DNA from: Chelydra serpentina | Lineage: Eukaryota > Chordata > Testudines > Chelydridae | NCBI GenBank assembly: GCA_037349315.1 | Contig: JBAIAC010000008.1 | Location: 120,774,001-120,838,000, forward strand | DNA: 64,000 nt | Direction of reading: 5' to 3' | Part shown: positions 21,446-33,514 of the stretch, one piece after another | Layout: every line of letters starts with the position of its first letter | Numbering within the stretch: the first letter of the stretch is position 1 | Notes under the pieces: model-generated | Databases searched by the model: none | Seen by the model: only the letters and a program-made list of their open reading frames with translations | What the model was told of the DNA's origin: nothing | Made by a program: the position numbers and the translations under genes

Positions 21446-22615
21446 CCTACTTTTCCCTATTAGTAACAGTAAAACAAAATTCTAGTTTGGCATAATCCAG
21501 TAGTTAACAACCAGTGGTACTTCTTTGCAACTTACTCCTGGCACAACCTTCAGATCCTAATGATAAACCTCTGGTCTAGGGCCTGAAATCCTGCAACTGC
21601 CTAACTCCCATTCAGTTGAGTGTGCACTAACAGGTCAAATTCACCTCTTTGCACCACTTAACCCCCCACGGAAGTCCTTAATGCACAGCTTTAAACTGGG
21701 TCTTAGGTGGTACACAGACCATTGTGCTGCCCTCTGTATTGAAATGCACTTTGCCTTAATCCACTGGTTTAACATGCAACGCTCCAAACCCTTGTTATAT
21801 TTGGGACCTGATCTCCACTGTGTTCAATGGGCACTGACTTGGCCCATTTGTTAGTAACAGGGAACCTAATGAATTCTGTTTAAGTGAGAGTCAGAAAAGA
21901 GTCTAGCTGACCCACCCATTCCCGTGATGCCTCTGCTGTGCTCATAGGAGTGAAAGGTGGTACAAACGTATTCAGCTAGTAAGTATATGTAGATATAATT
22001 GAATATCCACAGGGGTCCTAATCTGTTGAGTTTTAAGGCACCACTTTTACCCAGTAAAACAAGAATCTTAAAATACACAGTGGCATTTAGACTAAATAGT
22101 CCTAGTTTTTTCTCCTTTTCAGGGTATTTCCATTCATTTATATTGTATTTCATCATCACCATTCATGAGTTAATGGAAGCAGTTTCCTTCAAGCTCATTA
22201 GTGTATGTGCTTGTACAGTGCCCAAAATCATGCAGGGAGTATTGGTGTGTATAGTTAGCTCAGAAATACCTGAAATTTTCAGAAGCCTTTTCTTTGTGTG
22301 CCTTGATTTCATCTTGCCAGATAATTACTGCATCCTTTTGGGTGCAATCTGAGACAGTCATACTGTGGGGAAGGGGAAAAGCAACCTTAGCAAATGTGAA
22401 TTTGGTAGGAATTTAAAGAGGATCTAAAACAAAAGCCAACATATCATAAAATAAATATTTGAGTACTGTTCCATCCCCCCTACTGTCTGTTTCACTGACC
22501 CAACATTTCATGTGGAATAGATAAACAAAAAACTCTAAACAAATTATGTTGTTTCATAGAGAACAATGTTTTCTTTAAAGCATATGGATTCTAGCAAAAT
22601 ACACTCAACCGTAAT
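21446..22615. other. Unassigned sequence
   Basis: No gene seen. The 117-aa ORF at 21999-22352 and the antisense 98-aa ORF show no domain and overlap each other. Confidence 0.45.
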
Positions 22616-23066
22616 TAGGGTGACCATATTTCCCAAATGGAAAACGGGATACCATACGGGGCCACTCATTCAAACCCTCCCGACCCCCTTTCACTGGGTC
22701 GATTGAACCTTGCTGGCCTCCACGCCAGGCTATCGTTGGTTGATTGAACCATGCAGGCCCCTGCGCCAGGCTATCACTGGTCGCGGAACCCTGTCAGATG
22801 GCCCGGAGTGCTGGAACAATGCCTGACTCCCCCTCTGCATGGGGCTGGAATCTCCGCTCACCTCCCACACATTCCTCCAACTGCACTGCACCCCACGTTT
22901 TTGACAAAAGTGGGCATTTGTCCCTTTTGCTCTGATCAGCAAACTGATCAAGTTGACAAGAGCAAGCGGGACAAATGCCTACTTTTGACAAAAAAAAGTC
23001 GGGATGGCCGGGACAGGGCTTAAAAAAGGGACTGTCCTGGCCAAAACTGGACGTATGGTCACCCTA
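22616..23066. mobile_element. hAT-type MITE, complete
   Basis: A 451-bp element with terminal repeats TAGGGTGACCATA and TATGGTCACCCTA. The flanks ACCGTAAT (22608-22615) and ACCCTAAA (23067-23074) match at 6 of 8, a decayed 8-bp TSD. Inside are a 41-bp tandem duplication (22701-22741 and 22742-22782) and an inverted repeat around GGCATTTGTCCC (about 22910) and GGGACAAATGCC (about 22970). The GC-rich ORFs at 22730-23023 are shadows of this body. Confidence 0.82.
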
Positions 23067-23680
23067 ACCCTAAATAAAAATGTTTCCATTCTAGATTCAT
23101 CTTTCCAGACAGAAGTTTTCCTCTGAGTAACTTTGATAAAGAAGCCAAATACTCTGTCAGTGTAAATTGGTATGGCTGCATTGACTGGAATAAAGCTGCA
23201 GCAGTTTAAACCATCAGAGAATTTGGTTCCTATGTGTGCAACAATCTGTGCAGGATTTCTTTAACTAGTAGGTGAAAGTAATCACCATGAAGAAATTATT
23301 AGGTTTACTATTACTGTAGAAGAGTTCCGTGTTCTCTCTATAAAGTGTTTAAGAATTGTCTGCTTAATTTTTCTTAAAGGATTAATTCATCAATGTATTC
23401 GACAAGGACTAGTCGACCATATCTCTGTATCATTGTTTCACACAGATTTGGAGAAGAGTGGAGGTGAGGAAGTGTCCTCATGTGTACCTCTGTTTTTCTT
23501 CCCCATTCTTTTTTTCCTTTTTTCCTTTCCTTTTTTTCCTCCAAACTTTTCTCTCATCCATCCGTGGGCCCTGTGCCATTGTGACCATGCTTTTAATGGC
23601 TGGTCTGGATATGGCAGCCTCGGAACTCAAGTCAACAGTGTTGTGAGCACCAGTTAAAGAGAACTACTCTTTCCCATCTG
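23067..23680. other. Unassigned sequence
   Basis: No gene; a T/C-rich stretch at 23500-23555. Confidence 0.5.
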
Positions 23681-23870
23681 CAGGTATAGCTCAGTGGTTT
23701 GAGCATTGGCCTGCTAAACCCAGGGTTGTGAGTTCAATCCTTGAGGGGGCCATTTAGGGACCTGGGGCAAAAATCTGTCAGGGGACAGTACTTGGTTCTG
23801 CTAGTGAAGGCAGGGGACTGGACTCGATGACCTTTCAAGGTCTTTCCAGCTCTATGAGACAGATAGGCAA
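23681..23870 (+). mobile_element. tRNA-derived SINE with CR1-like tail (Cry type)
   Basis: The head has pol III box A (GTATAGCTCAGTGGT, about 23684) and box B (GAGTTCAATCC, about 23730), as in a tRNA gene. The body reads GGGGGCCATTTAGGGACCTG, and the tail GGGGACTGGACTCGATGACC and TCTTTCCAGCTCT resembles a CR1 3' end, which lets the SINE borrow the LINE machinery. This design fits the tortoise pol III/Cry SINE family; the family name is from memory. Confidence 0.8.
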
Positions 23871-25814
23871 GTAAGGATACCATACTTGTCTCGGTCAATA
23901 ATCCTGGCTTTGTCCTGCCTGATTTTGTTCATCACACATAGAATTAGAGGTATTGGAGGAAATGTGTAATACAGACCCTTCATCCAAGAAAGGAGGAAAG
24001 AGTCCCAAGGGACTGGATGCCAGGATCCCTTCTTGGACAGAACAGATGACACCCCCTGTTTGTGGTGGTGGCAAAGATGCCCACTTCCAGGCACTCTCAC
24101 ATTTGAAATATTTCATCTAGGATTCATGGATCCAATTCCCATTAACAGTCGTGGGAGAAGCACCTGCTGAGATCATTGGCCATGGAGTTTTGTACTTTGG
24201 GAAAATACTCTGGTTGGTGCTGCTGACTGGAGGATGTTCAATAACTTGTGTTGCAAATCCTTGACCTCTGAGTGGTATCTGAAGGGAGTCTGCCACTTGT
24301 TTAATGAGATCTTGGCCTAAAGTCATCAGCCACAGACAGTGGAGGGGGCATTGCCGCTTTGTCTAGTGATATTGAGATGATGGTAGTTTGAGGGGTAGCC
24401 TCCTTATCTGCCTTAGTATCCTGTGTCTCAAATGTCTCCTCCTGCCAGGGAATGGTCTGAGGTGGGTAGAGATTGCGTCTCCCTATCATTCCAGTGAGCT
24501 AAGTTTGGTGCCCTCAAAAACTGCTGTCTGTAAGCAGCCCAGGGGTCCCAATATGCCCACTGTGGAGTTCCATACAGGAGAGGAGGTGGCATCCATTACA
24601 TTTGTTCCCATCATTTGTGGTAACTTCTCTGAGCTTCCTCCTTGTCTTTGTGATCAACATAGAATGGAGTGAGTGGGAGTGCCCTGCACAGAAATAGAAG
24701 AAACTGAATGGACCGAAAGGAGGCGAAGCTGAAAATGGTGGCGAGTCAGGAAGTACTGGTGACAGATGAATGTCCAGTGACTGAGCGAGTTTCAGTACTG
24801 AGAGGCATTCGGTACCTATGTGCAGCAGAGACTCCAGTTCCTATGCTACAGTTAAGTCCTTTGAGTACCTACATTCTTTAGGTACCAAATGGAATGATGG
24901 TCAAACTCAAAGTGAATGGTACCAACATTTTAGATTGCTGTGACAAAGGCTTCGACAGAGGTGGATGCTTTGATTTACACGGTACCAAGGGACTCCTCAA
25001 GGTGGGTACCGGAGGTAGGATTGTGTCTGGTGGTACTGGTCTGGAGGAAGGTCTCTCCTTGCTGCCCCTGACACACCCAGATGGTACCAAAGATTGCTTA
25101 GAGTCTTGTTTGCTCTTAGAATAGCTATGGGTTTCCTGGCTCTGCTGGTGCTAGAGAAACCTGTTGCCTGAATGTTACTGGACTGAGAAGTCAACAGTGC
25201 TGAGACCACAGACCCAGTGAGAGATTGAGATCTTTTAAGTGCAAACTCCTTGCGAGGTGAGTCAGAGCTCCTCTTCCTGGGGCCTTTGGAGGTCTCTGAA
25301 ACCTTCCCTTTTCTGGGGCAGTCTAAGCCGATAACGGCAGCATGCTGGATCTGCCAGGAAACTGATGTACAGGGGGATGCTCCTGACCTGGCTCTGAAGC
25401 AGGGCTAAGGAAGTGCTGCATCATAAGAAGCCTCAGCTTGCTCTCTCGGTTCTTCCTTTAGCCCTGGATTTATGGGCTAAGCAGAAGCTACACGTCTGTG
25501 GAATGTGTGACGCTCCCGGGTAGCAAATGCACGTGGAGTGGCCATTGCTAAAAGGGATGTGGAAGTGTTTGAACCCTGGAGAGCCAGGAATGTCTTCCCA
25601 AGAGGAGGACAAAGGAAAAAAATGTTGCACTTTCACTAGTAAAACAAAACTAACAACTAGACTAAGCTAAACTAACACTAAAATGTTAATAGATGAGGCA
25701 TGCTCAAGTCAGACATGCTAGAGCTCCGTCTCAAGCCAAGGTGGTTGAGAAGGAACTGAAGGCAGTTTGCCCATGCAGCCCTATATAGCCTCAAAGTGGG
25801 GCATGAGGATGTGT
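23871..25814. other. Decayed repeat-like region, unclassified
   Basis: Composition differs from the AT-rich surroundings, and there are many GGTACC/GGTAC words between 24810 and 25090. No intact reading frame has a recognisable domain; ORFs run on both strands and overlap. The region resembles 14620-15745 in style, and continues at 26517-26640 after the solo LTR is removed. It is probably an old retroelement body. Confidence 0.35.
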
Positions 25815-25819
25815 AGGGC

Positions 25820-26511
25820 TGTAGCGGGGTGGCACCCCGCTCCTGCCCTGAGGAGCTGAAAACAGCCCAGGAGAGGGCTATTTCTGGAGCAAGCAGCCCC
25901 AGGCTGAGTGGGAAGGCAGGCTCAGCTGGGGCCACGCCCCAATTAAGGCTCAGCTGGCCTTTATAAGTGGGCAGTGAGCCAAGAGCAGAGACACTCTCTC
26001 TTTGCCTTTAGAGGGAGAAGGACTTGGCTGCAGGGACCTGAGCAGGTACCTAGGGTGAAGCAGGGCTGGGGAAGGCCAGAGGAGCTGGGGAGCTCTGGCC
26101 TGAGAGAACCCCAGGCTGTGGCCTAGGGTTAGGCCCCACTAGGTACTGGGGTTGTGGGGGCAACCCATGGGTAGGCCGAGGCAGCAGGTCCAAATCCCCT
26201 TTGCCTGTGATGAGTGGCTTATACTGCAGTCTGCCCCAGGGCGTGGGGGCTAGCTGGTGACTGGCAGTAGCCTACGACTGAGGCGAGGTGGGGATAGTAG
26301 GTTGGGGTTCCCCTGGGGAAGGGAGACCCAGATCTGGGAGTATTGCTAGGGGGCAACACCCCAGTTAAAGGGGCACCGGGTCCTGGGAGGGACACGGGCC
26401 TGAGTGGTCAGGTGGATCACCGGCCTGAAGAGGGCGCTCCAGAGGCTGGTGAGCTAATTCCCCGGAGAGACCAGCAGGAGGCGCCGCAGGGGTGAGTCTG
26501 ACCCTGTCACA
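25820..26511 (+). mobile_element. Solo LTR of a retrovirus-like or LTR element
   Basis: A 692-bp sequence starting TGTAGCGGGG and ending CTGTCACA (TG...CA) with a perfect 5-bp duplication AGGGC at 25815-25819 and 26512-26516. A TATA-like TTTATAAG lies near 25960. No internal coding part is present, so recombination between LTRs has left one. The minus-strand ORFs here (25678-25935, 26365-26676) are readings of the GC-rich LTR. Strand is taken from the TATA box. Confidence 0.85.
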
Positions 26512-26639
26512 AGGGCGCATACACTGAAAGCACGTTGCTAGCAAAAATCTCCAATCATGGGACACGTGCACCTGAAGTGGAACACCCAGAGGGGCACTGC
26601 TCAAAGAAGAAGGGGACTTCGGGCTTCTGCATCTGGATC

Positions 26640-26765
26640 GATGGGGAGCCAACCCCTTACTCCCTGCACTGTACAATTTGTTGCTGTGTACTTCCAGTTA
26701 GTATAAATGAATAAAGTTGCAGCCTAATTAAACTACATCCACATCCTCCTGTTTCTCTTCCAGTG
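26640..26765 (+). mobile_element. 3' end of a Ngaro/DIRS-like element
   Basis: AATAAAGTTGCAGCCTAATT with AAAC matches the 3' end at about 4338-4364 (AATAAAGTTGCGGCCTGATT), and GGGAGCCAACC at 26642 matches 4115. The internal part is missing. A following CATCCTCCTGT also fits the earlier copy. Confidence 0.6.
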
Positions 26766-26835
26766 TGGATGGATAATTGTATTTATGGTCATACTGCTGC
26801 TGCTAGGATTCTGCCATTGTGTGGATGTTGTATAT

Positions 26836-26941
26836 CTCATCTTTATGCTCAAATAAATGTGTTAGTCTTTAAGGTGCCAGAAGTACTCCTGTTCTTTTTG
26901 CGGATACAGACTAACACGGCTGCTACTCTGAAACCTGTCAG
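26836..26941 (+). mobile_element. Penelope pLTR fragment
   Basis: Reads TTATGCTCAAATAAATGTGT, TTAGTCTTTAAGGTGCCAG, GATACAGACTAACACGGCTG and ends CTCTGAAACCTGTCA. It is the part of the pLTR downstream of the hammerhead core, and the copy begins within 10 bp upstream of the expected cleavage site. Orientation is opposite to the element at 9026-11495. Confidence 0.8.
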
Positions 26942-27795
26942 TGTTGGAGTTGTCCTTCATGTGCCTTTTTAGGCATGTTGAAAAATACATAAGCAACAGC
27001 CTCTAAAGCAACATTAGTTTTGCTGTCCAGTAGAGGAAAAGCCCCACGGCAAAATTGACCCAATGGGTCAGTATACAAGAGAGACTTGCTAGTTTACTGG
27101 GAACACTGATGCCCCTTCCCTCAAATTTACATGAGTCAACCTATGATTTGCTTTGGCACTCCTCATGCAAGGCAAATTAATTTTTTGGCAAGGATATATA
27201 ACTAGGCACTATTACAAATGCACATTGTAACAATTTCTTCTGCTTTACACTGCAGGAATCTACCCACAAATTCCAAACTGTAACCTCTCAAAAATTCCTT
27301 CCTCTCCAAACTCCATAATGTAGACACAAAATATTAGAAGGCAAAAATATAACCAGAGTTCATAGCCATAGCACTCTCTATGGATCTCTCTCTGCATACA
27401 GTTTAAATAGCCTATTACTGGCTGTATTACATTTTGATAAAATACAGCGCAACCTTGTTTATCAAACCCTAAAAATACTCCAAAAATACTACTATACTAT
27501 ATTCAAACACAGAGAAAACTTTCTAATTATGAGAGATGCCCAGGTACCAGGTAGAAGCAGCCCCGAAATGTATTGTTTGAATCAAAAAGTCCTTCTTTGT
27601 CTACAAACATGCTATCTGTTCTGTTGCAGATGTGTATTTTGAAAATGCTTTACCCTGCCCTCTTTTCCTCTTCCCTGACCTGATGCCAATGAAACATTTC
27701 ACCTCTGAACGAGAGAGCAGCTGAGCAGGCCAACATAAGGTAGTAAGGTAGTGGGATTTTAGCAGAAGATAGAGTGGCAAAAGTAAAATACCTGT
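26942..27795. other. AT-rich sequence
   Basis: No gene or identified repeat. Confidence 0.5.
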
Positions 27796-28320
27796 GGATT
27801 TTTATCCATTGTAATACTACTTACATGGTACTTTACATCTTCAAAGCACCATATAAACATGAACTAATTTATTGCCATATGCCCCTTTGCAATAATGAGG
27901 TACTTACTATTACTAGATTGAGAAAGAGACACAATGAGAGTACATGGCTTAGGGTAGGTCTATACTTACCCGTCGCGTCGGAGGCGCGGGATCGATGTTC
28001 TGGGTTCGGTTTATCGCGTCTTGTCAAGATGCGATAAATCGAACCAGGAAGTGCTCCCTCGTCGACGCTGGTAATCCAGCTCGACGAGTGGAGTAGGCGG
28101 AGTCGACGGGGGAGCCTGCGCGCCGCGTCTGGACCACAGGTAAGTTCGAACTAAGGTACTTCGACTTCAGCTACGTTATTAACGTAGCTGAAGTTGCGTA
28201 TCTTAGTTCGACAGGAGGGGTTAGTGTAGACCTGGGCTTAGACTAAATTACTCTGTAACTCGGTGGGGATTAGATCACAAGTGTTCCTGGCTCCCACTCC
28301 CCTGCTTAGACCCCTATAGC
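27796..28320 (-). repeat. MIR/CORE-SINE-like copy split by a MITE
   Basis: The left part has ACATCTTCAAAGCACCATAT and GAGAAAGAGACACAATGAG. After the MITE the right part continues with GGGGATTAGATCACAAGTG, TGTTCCTGGCTCCCACTCCC. The two halves together follow the reversed order of the family at 19595-19880. Confidence 0.5.
27952..28237 (+). mobile_element. PIF/Harbinger-like MITE nested in a CORE-SINE
   Basis: A 286-bp element. Ends GGGTAGGTCTATACTTACCC and, reverse-complemented, GCCCAGGTCTACACTAACCC. Flanked by TTA at 27949-27951 and 28238-28240. Contains the same 43-nt foldback (28003-28045) as its relatives and a second palindrome at 28165-28193 (CTTCAGCTACGTT with AACGTAGCTGAAG). CpG-rich against an AT-rich background. 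Confidence 0.85.
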
Positions 28321-29629
28321 ATGTTCCCTTTCTGAACTTGATCATGCTACAGAAGGCTCATTTACTCTTTCCACAGCAACTTATTTAAAAATGGGACTAC
28401 AAGTTCTGTTGTTGTGTAACATACACCTTTATTAGAAGAATCTAAGTTTCATTTTCCTGACATGATTATTCTGCATTCAGAACTTGCAGTTACGAGCATT
28501 TCTCACTAGAAGTTAACATGATAGGATTACTTCTTTCTGAGGCTCACATATTTTCTTTTTTCTCCAGGCTAATTTGCTGAGCTGGAAGGACAAATTGCTC
28601 ACTACCAAGTCCTGACTGTAAATGTTCTATGCAGCAGTGAGCCAGGCTAGCTTTCTACAAACAGCAGATTCTTGTTTTAGAGAATATCTCTTACAACTGT
28701 CTGGAGAAATAAAAATTTCCTTGAGACATTTCAGTAGATACTTGTTATAGCTGTTTTCAGTAATCAGCCATTTCCTGGTTCCCAAAGCCAAATAATCAAG
28801 GACTAAATGACACTAAAAACAGAAGGGAAGATCATACCTAACTCAGATTATATGCACATACATATACACAGTATTACAGGTTAATATTTTTCCTTTGCTC
28901 TGACTGAAACAGAATCCAGGGCTCCCATAAACCAACAGGAATTTTGCCACTGACTTCAGTGGGTGCAGAATCGGACTTCATGTGTTTGTTTCCTTGGGCA
29001 ACCACTTGCATAAAATATTAGGATATAAAAAAATACCTTGACAGTGAAAAAACATCAAAAGCCCTTGTTTTAATGTTCCCAGTCCTTTCATTGTGACTTT
29101 CAAGCTGCCAGTTGTATTAAAGAAAAGAAAAGCAAAAATTACTGCTGTAATGGGAATACAAGAAAGTGACCTAATCTACAAAATACGTCCACAACAGACC
29201 TGATTCTGCTCCCACTCGAATCAATGGAAGTTTCATCTTCAGTGAAAGATCCTACTACCTGTGTGAAGCAAAGCATCACCGACTTGTAATGTAACATGCT
29301 TAAAACATATATCAAATATAATTGGGTCAGATAAGAGATTATATGGAATGGCATGATTTTCAAATTTCCCAAAGCTTCAATGCAGTATAAAATTGTAAAA
29401 TAACAGTACTTCAGGAAACTTTAAAGATTCAGTATCTCAGGTCTTATGCTCTTCAGTCATTTGGTTGCAACATGTCAGTATTTAAGCAATGTCCCTTAAT
29501 ATGAGCCCTGAAGTCTATTCCCTGTCACCATTTACATATCCAATGCACTGAAATGCTGAACTTCTACCATCCTTACAGAAATGCAACTTCTGTGAGTAGT
29601 ACAATTGGATAAAAAGTGTTAGCTGTACA
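28321..29629. other. AT-rich sequence
   Basis: No gene or clear repeat. Short common sauropsid words near 28915-28975 (GACTTCAGTGGGTGCAGAAT) are too short to classify. Confidence 0.45.
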
Positions 29630-29758
29630 GAGGGTGACCAGATGTCCTGATTTTATAGGGACAGTCCCGATTTTTGGGTCTTTTTCTTATATAGGCTCCT
29701 ATTACCCCCACCCTCACCCCCTGTCCCGATTTCTCACATTTGCTGTCTGGTCACCCTA
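29630..29758. mobile_element. Short hAT-type MITE (GGGTGACCA family)
   Basis: A 129-bp element with AGGGTGACCAGATGTCC at the left and GTCTGGTCACCCTA at the right; internal GGGACAGTCCCGATTTTTGG and CTGTCCCGATTTCTCAC. Same termini as 22616-23066 and 36087. No clear 8-bp TSD. Confidence 0.75.
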
Positions 29759-30170
29759 GACAGCTTATGGAAGTTTTAGTAAGATGGATGGATTTCTTGT
29801 GGGATTGTACATAATTATACAAATACTTCAGAGAATCACTGACAATTCCTACCACTATTGTGCGATTCCCATTGCCTAAAAATATGCCCTCTCAATCATG
29901 ATTTCATGTCTGGAAGAGAAGTATCTTTCTTGTTATAATTTTTTAAAAGAAGTAGACAAGTTTGGAGAGGATGTTAATAGGGGATTTGGACTGCTTTATG
30001 CTCCCATTTCATGAGTAGATGATAGGTTTTATCATGATTACATGATAAAGTCTTGTTAGTTAGGGTGTTGTTACAGCTGCCTTCGCTGTTTAACTTGTTT
30101 AACTAATACAGCAAACATAATCACCCTAAGCATGAATTGGCCAAACAGAAACATGGCTCTTTTTGCATAC
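29759..30170. other. AT-rich sequence
   Basis: No gene or identified repeat. Confidence 0.5.
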
Positions 30171-30171
30171 C

Positions 30172-30295
30172 CTGCAAAAGAAATCTGTAAATGGGAACAA
30201 TAGTACTACCTTACAGGGGTGTTGTGAGGATAAACACATTCAGGATTGCGAAGCACTCAGATACTATGATAGTAGAGCAATATAAATACCACAGA
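30172..30295 (+). repeat. MIR/CORE-SINE-like 3' half
   Basis: ATCTGTAAATGGGAACAATA, GTACTACCTTACAGGGGTGT, GAGGATAAACACATTCAGGA and CACTCAGATACTATGATAG fit the plus-strand order of the family. Confidence 0.6.
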
Positions 30296-33200
30296 TACAA
30301 CTTTGTTCTGCATGAAACAGAAAGAACCCAGCTTGACATTCAGATGCCAGGCTGAGTTTGCAGGACTGCCAGTTAGAGAAAACATCTTTTTTCCTATACA
30401 CTTAAGCAAATGTAATGCAGAATCAATAAAACATAATAAATGTGGAGTCCACAATGTATTGCATCATAACAATTATTGGCATGAATACAGCCACAAATGA
30501 TAAGACAACAAACTAGCAGAAATTAAAAAAATGATACCTACTCAAAACCACACTTTACTCAGGCACCTTCCATCAAGACATAGTCTACAAGATGGGACTG
30601 GGCATTGTGTCTTGAAGGTTAAACTCACTATTCAGATTCAGACAAAACAGGGATAAAACAAGATCAAACCATCTTGGTTTTGGTATTACAAGAAACCTGA
30701 GCAATGTTGTGCAAATGCATAACTTTTCCCAGTTTTGTCCCACCCTAAAGAATATATAGCACAAAAGGGCTGCTAAAGAAAAAATCCACATAATATCACA
30801 AGTAAGACTTTTTTAGTGAAATATTTCTCTTACTCCCCTGAGGACTGTGACATCATTATTTTAATAAACTATTCAAGGCAAGACTCCTCACTCCCCCATA
30901 ACAAAACTGCATCAGTCAATATATGTTACTACTGCAAATCAGTCTCTCCAGCATGGCTTGCTGCTTTTCTCACCAGTCTTATAGTAGCTTTACTATGGAG
31001 TTTAAGTCATCTGCTCTGGCTGAGACACTCATCACTAGAATGCAGAATGTCAATCACTTACACTATCCAGAAGTATTAGCACACCAGATTCTAATTAGAA
31101 ACTAAACACAGCATTATCTAAAATGATTCAGAGAAGGAGTAAGTTGATGCATATTTTAGAAATCCTTCTTGTTGCACAGTAGTTAGTGATAATACCCACC
31201 GCACAGCTCACTAGCAAATCAAAATATTACACTGTATACATATTACTTTTATGTTTAACAGAAGTCCAAGATCTCAGGAACCTCCATTACAGAGTAGATG
31301 CGATTTAGTTATATTGGAACATTGTAGAAAATGGAAAGCAGACCTGATTGTCCAAAAACAGCAAGAGGGAAGCCAATATACTGTATACTTTGGTCCTCCC
31401 TCTGCACAACTAGCACTACTCAGCCTCAGGACATTCGAAACTCTGGAATATCTACTGGCAGAACACAAAGAAACTACATATTGTACAACTCTGTACATGA
31501 ATTCTCAGTACCTCACTGCTGGATTTCCTTTTTTCTTGAAAACAATACAACCACTATAAATCTTCACAGCACTAACTTAAAGTTTAACTAAAAATCTGAC
31601 CAGAAGGCTGAAGAAAACTGGCACAGAACTGAAATTAAAAATATAAATGTTTAGTAGCAGAAGAAGGATATGAAAGGACATGCAGCTGTTTTTCTGCACA
31701 ATTTCTCAAAATGGGAACGGGAGAGCATGTCACAAATGTAGACTGTGCTCTCACTTCTACTTGAGATAAACATTTATACTCTATTCATTTTAAACAGGAA
31801 GACATAATACTAGGACATGACCTTTAATTTCACCGAGCCTGTGAAAGCAAGCCACCCCAGCTCCACTGCAATGCAGTTAAATATCTAAGAAGAGATGCAT
31901 GGTATTCCACTGCTTTGTTATTACAGGTGTACTTGATTTTACATTCAATGAGGAAGGTGTAGTTTTATGGCTCTGTGGAAAAATCTTTAAAATGCTTGCG
32001 GGTGAGTATCTAATAATACCAGATTGGTGTTGGAAAACATAATAGGAAGATAAAGCACTGAAGAAATTATCTACATGCCAATGAACAAGCGGTTAGGTAA
32101 ATAATAATAAACCATACATAAATAGATTTGGTTTCTTTTTAGTGTTATTACAGATGTGTGCCTCCTTGTGTTCTTTTACAGGGGTAAAGTTCTGATGCTT
32201 AAACACTAACCCTCTAGGTTTCTGTAGGCTGAAAACTGATAGATATTTACAAAGATGAAGGAAGATTAATTTACAGGGGGAAACATACATATTTTGAACA
32301 GTCATAACCTGGTTTGTGTGGTGAAGCTGGTAGTGAAATTTGTTTCTTCTTTGTACGTTTCCCCCCCTCATCTACCCCATAAAAATAAAAGCAGAAAAAT
32401 GATTAAAAAGTGTGCAACTAAACATTTAGGTGAGCCAACAGACAAGTATTTATATAAAGCATTTGTTAAAATAAAGAATGAAATAGGCCAAGTTTTCAAA
32501 AGTGACAAGTGATGATGGGTCTTTCAGTTTTTTGGGTGCACAATTTGAGATATCTTAAGGAGAGGCCTGATTTCTAGAAAGTGCTGAGCCCCTTTATGGC
32601 GTTGCAAGTAGAGTAACCAAAACTTGAGGCATCCCAAAATAACTGGTCACTTTTGAAAATCTTGACCCCCACCAAGGTTTAAAGAAAAGTTCTCCATGAC
32701 CTGTTATGAATAGTTTGTGACACTTACATGAGAAAAAGCAAGAAAAATAGAACTATGCACATAAAGGGTGAAATCCTGGCCCTATTGTGCGGTTTCCTGG
32801 AGTATAACTGCCTGAAGTAGGAGCTCTGCTTTCGTTTAGTTTGACCTCTCATCATGAGGGGGCCCCTTCATGAGCTACTGAGGGCTCAGCCCTGGGTTAC
32901 TTCCAATACTGGTTGTATTAGAGTTATGCAGTCCCAGAAACCCACAACTCCAAAAGCCAGTGAATCACTCAAAGTAAAACTAGCTAAACATCTACCTACG
33001 TAATCAACATGCCTGGGAAAATATGTGTTAATCACATCAAACCATACACTTTACTCTGCATTTTTCATAACATGGGAAAATGCAAATGCCATATTGTATA
33101 CACTAGTATTTATAATATGTCATCTATGAAAAAGAAACTGCAATATTAGCTTATACAAGAATAAAATATGCCATAACATGAAGTTTTCTTCAAAGAGATC

Positions 33201-33514
33201 TTCAGTTTTAAAGATAGCTTTTAATAAAATGCTTTGTTTCAAACCAGCTCATTTTCACTTCTTTTCCTCCTATGATAATATGAGAAATAATATGAGAAAA
33301 TCAAAATCTTGGTTGCTAATAATCCCAAATTTCATGGAAGTTGAGACCTGGAGTAAAACATTACGGTTTGCACGTAGTCTCCATAAGGAGCTTGACCAGA
33401 ACCAAATACAGCTGAACTTTTATCAGGCCTTTGTGAGTTAAGTCCATCTCCAGATAAAACCTAATTTCTTAGCTGTTGGGAAGGGTTCCAGGCTGCAAAG
33501 AACATCTGGAAATA
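30296..33514. other. AT-rich sequence without recognised features
   Basis: No gene. The paired ORFs at 31251-31591 lie on both strands and show no domain. Nothing assigned. Confidence 0.45.

Noticed and set aside
21999..22352. 117-aa plus-strand ORF as a host gene
   Set aside because: No domain, an overlapping antisense ORF and no splice or coding pattern that I could support.
22701..22782. Start of a satellite array
   Set aside because: Only two 41-bp units are present, inside a hAT element.
23681..23755. Possible tRNA gene (box A and box B present)
   Set aside because: The tRNA-like head runs straight into a SINE body and CR1-like tail, and a second copy exists at 41960-42134.
31251..31591. 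Overlapping 102-aa, 86-aa and antisense 74-aa ORFs as an exon
   Set aside because: Three frames are open at once and no recognisable family is visible.
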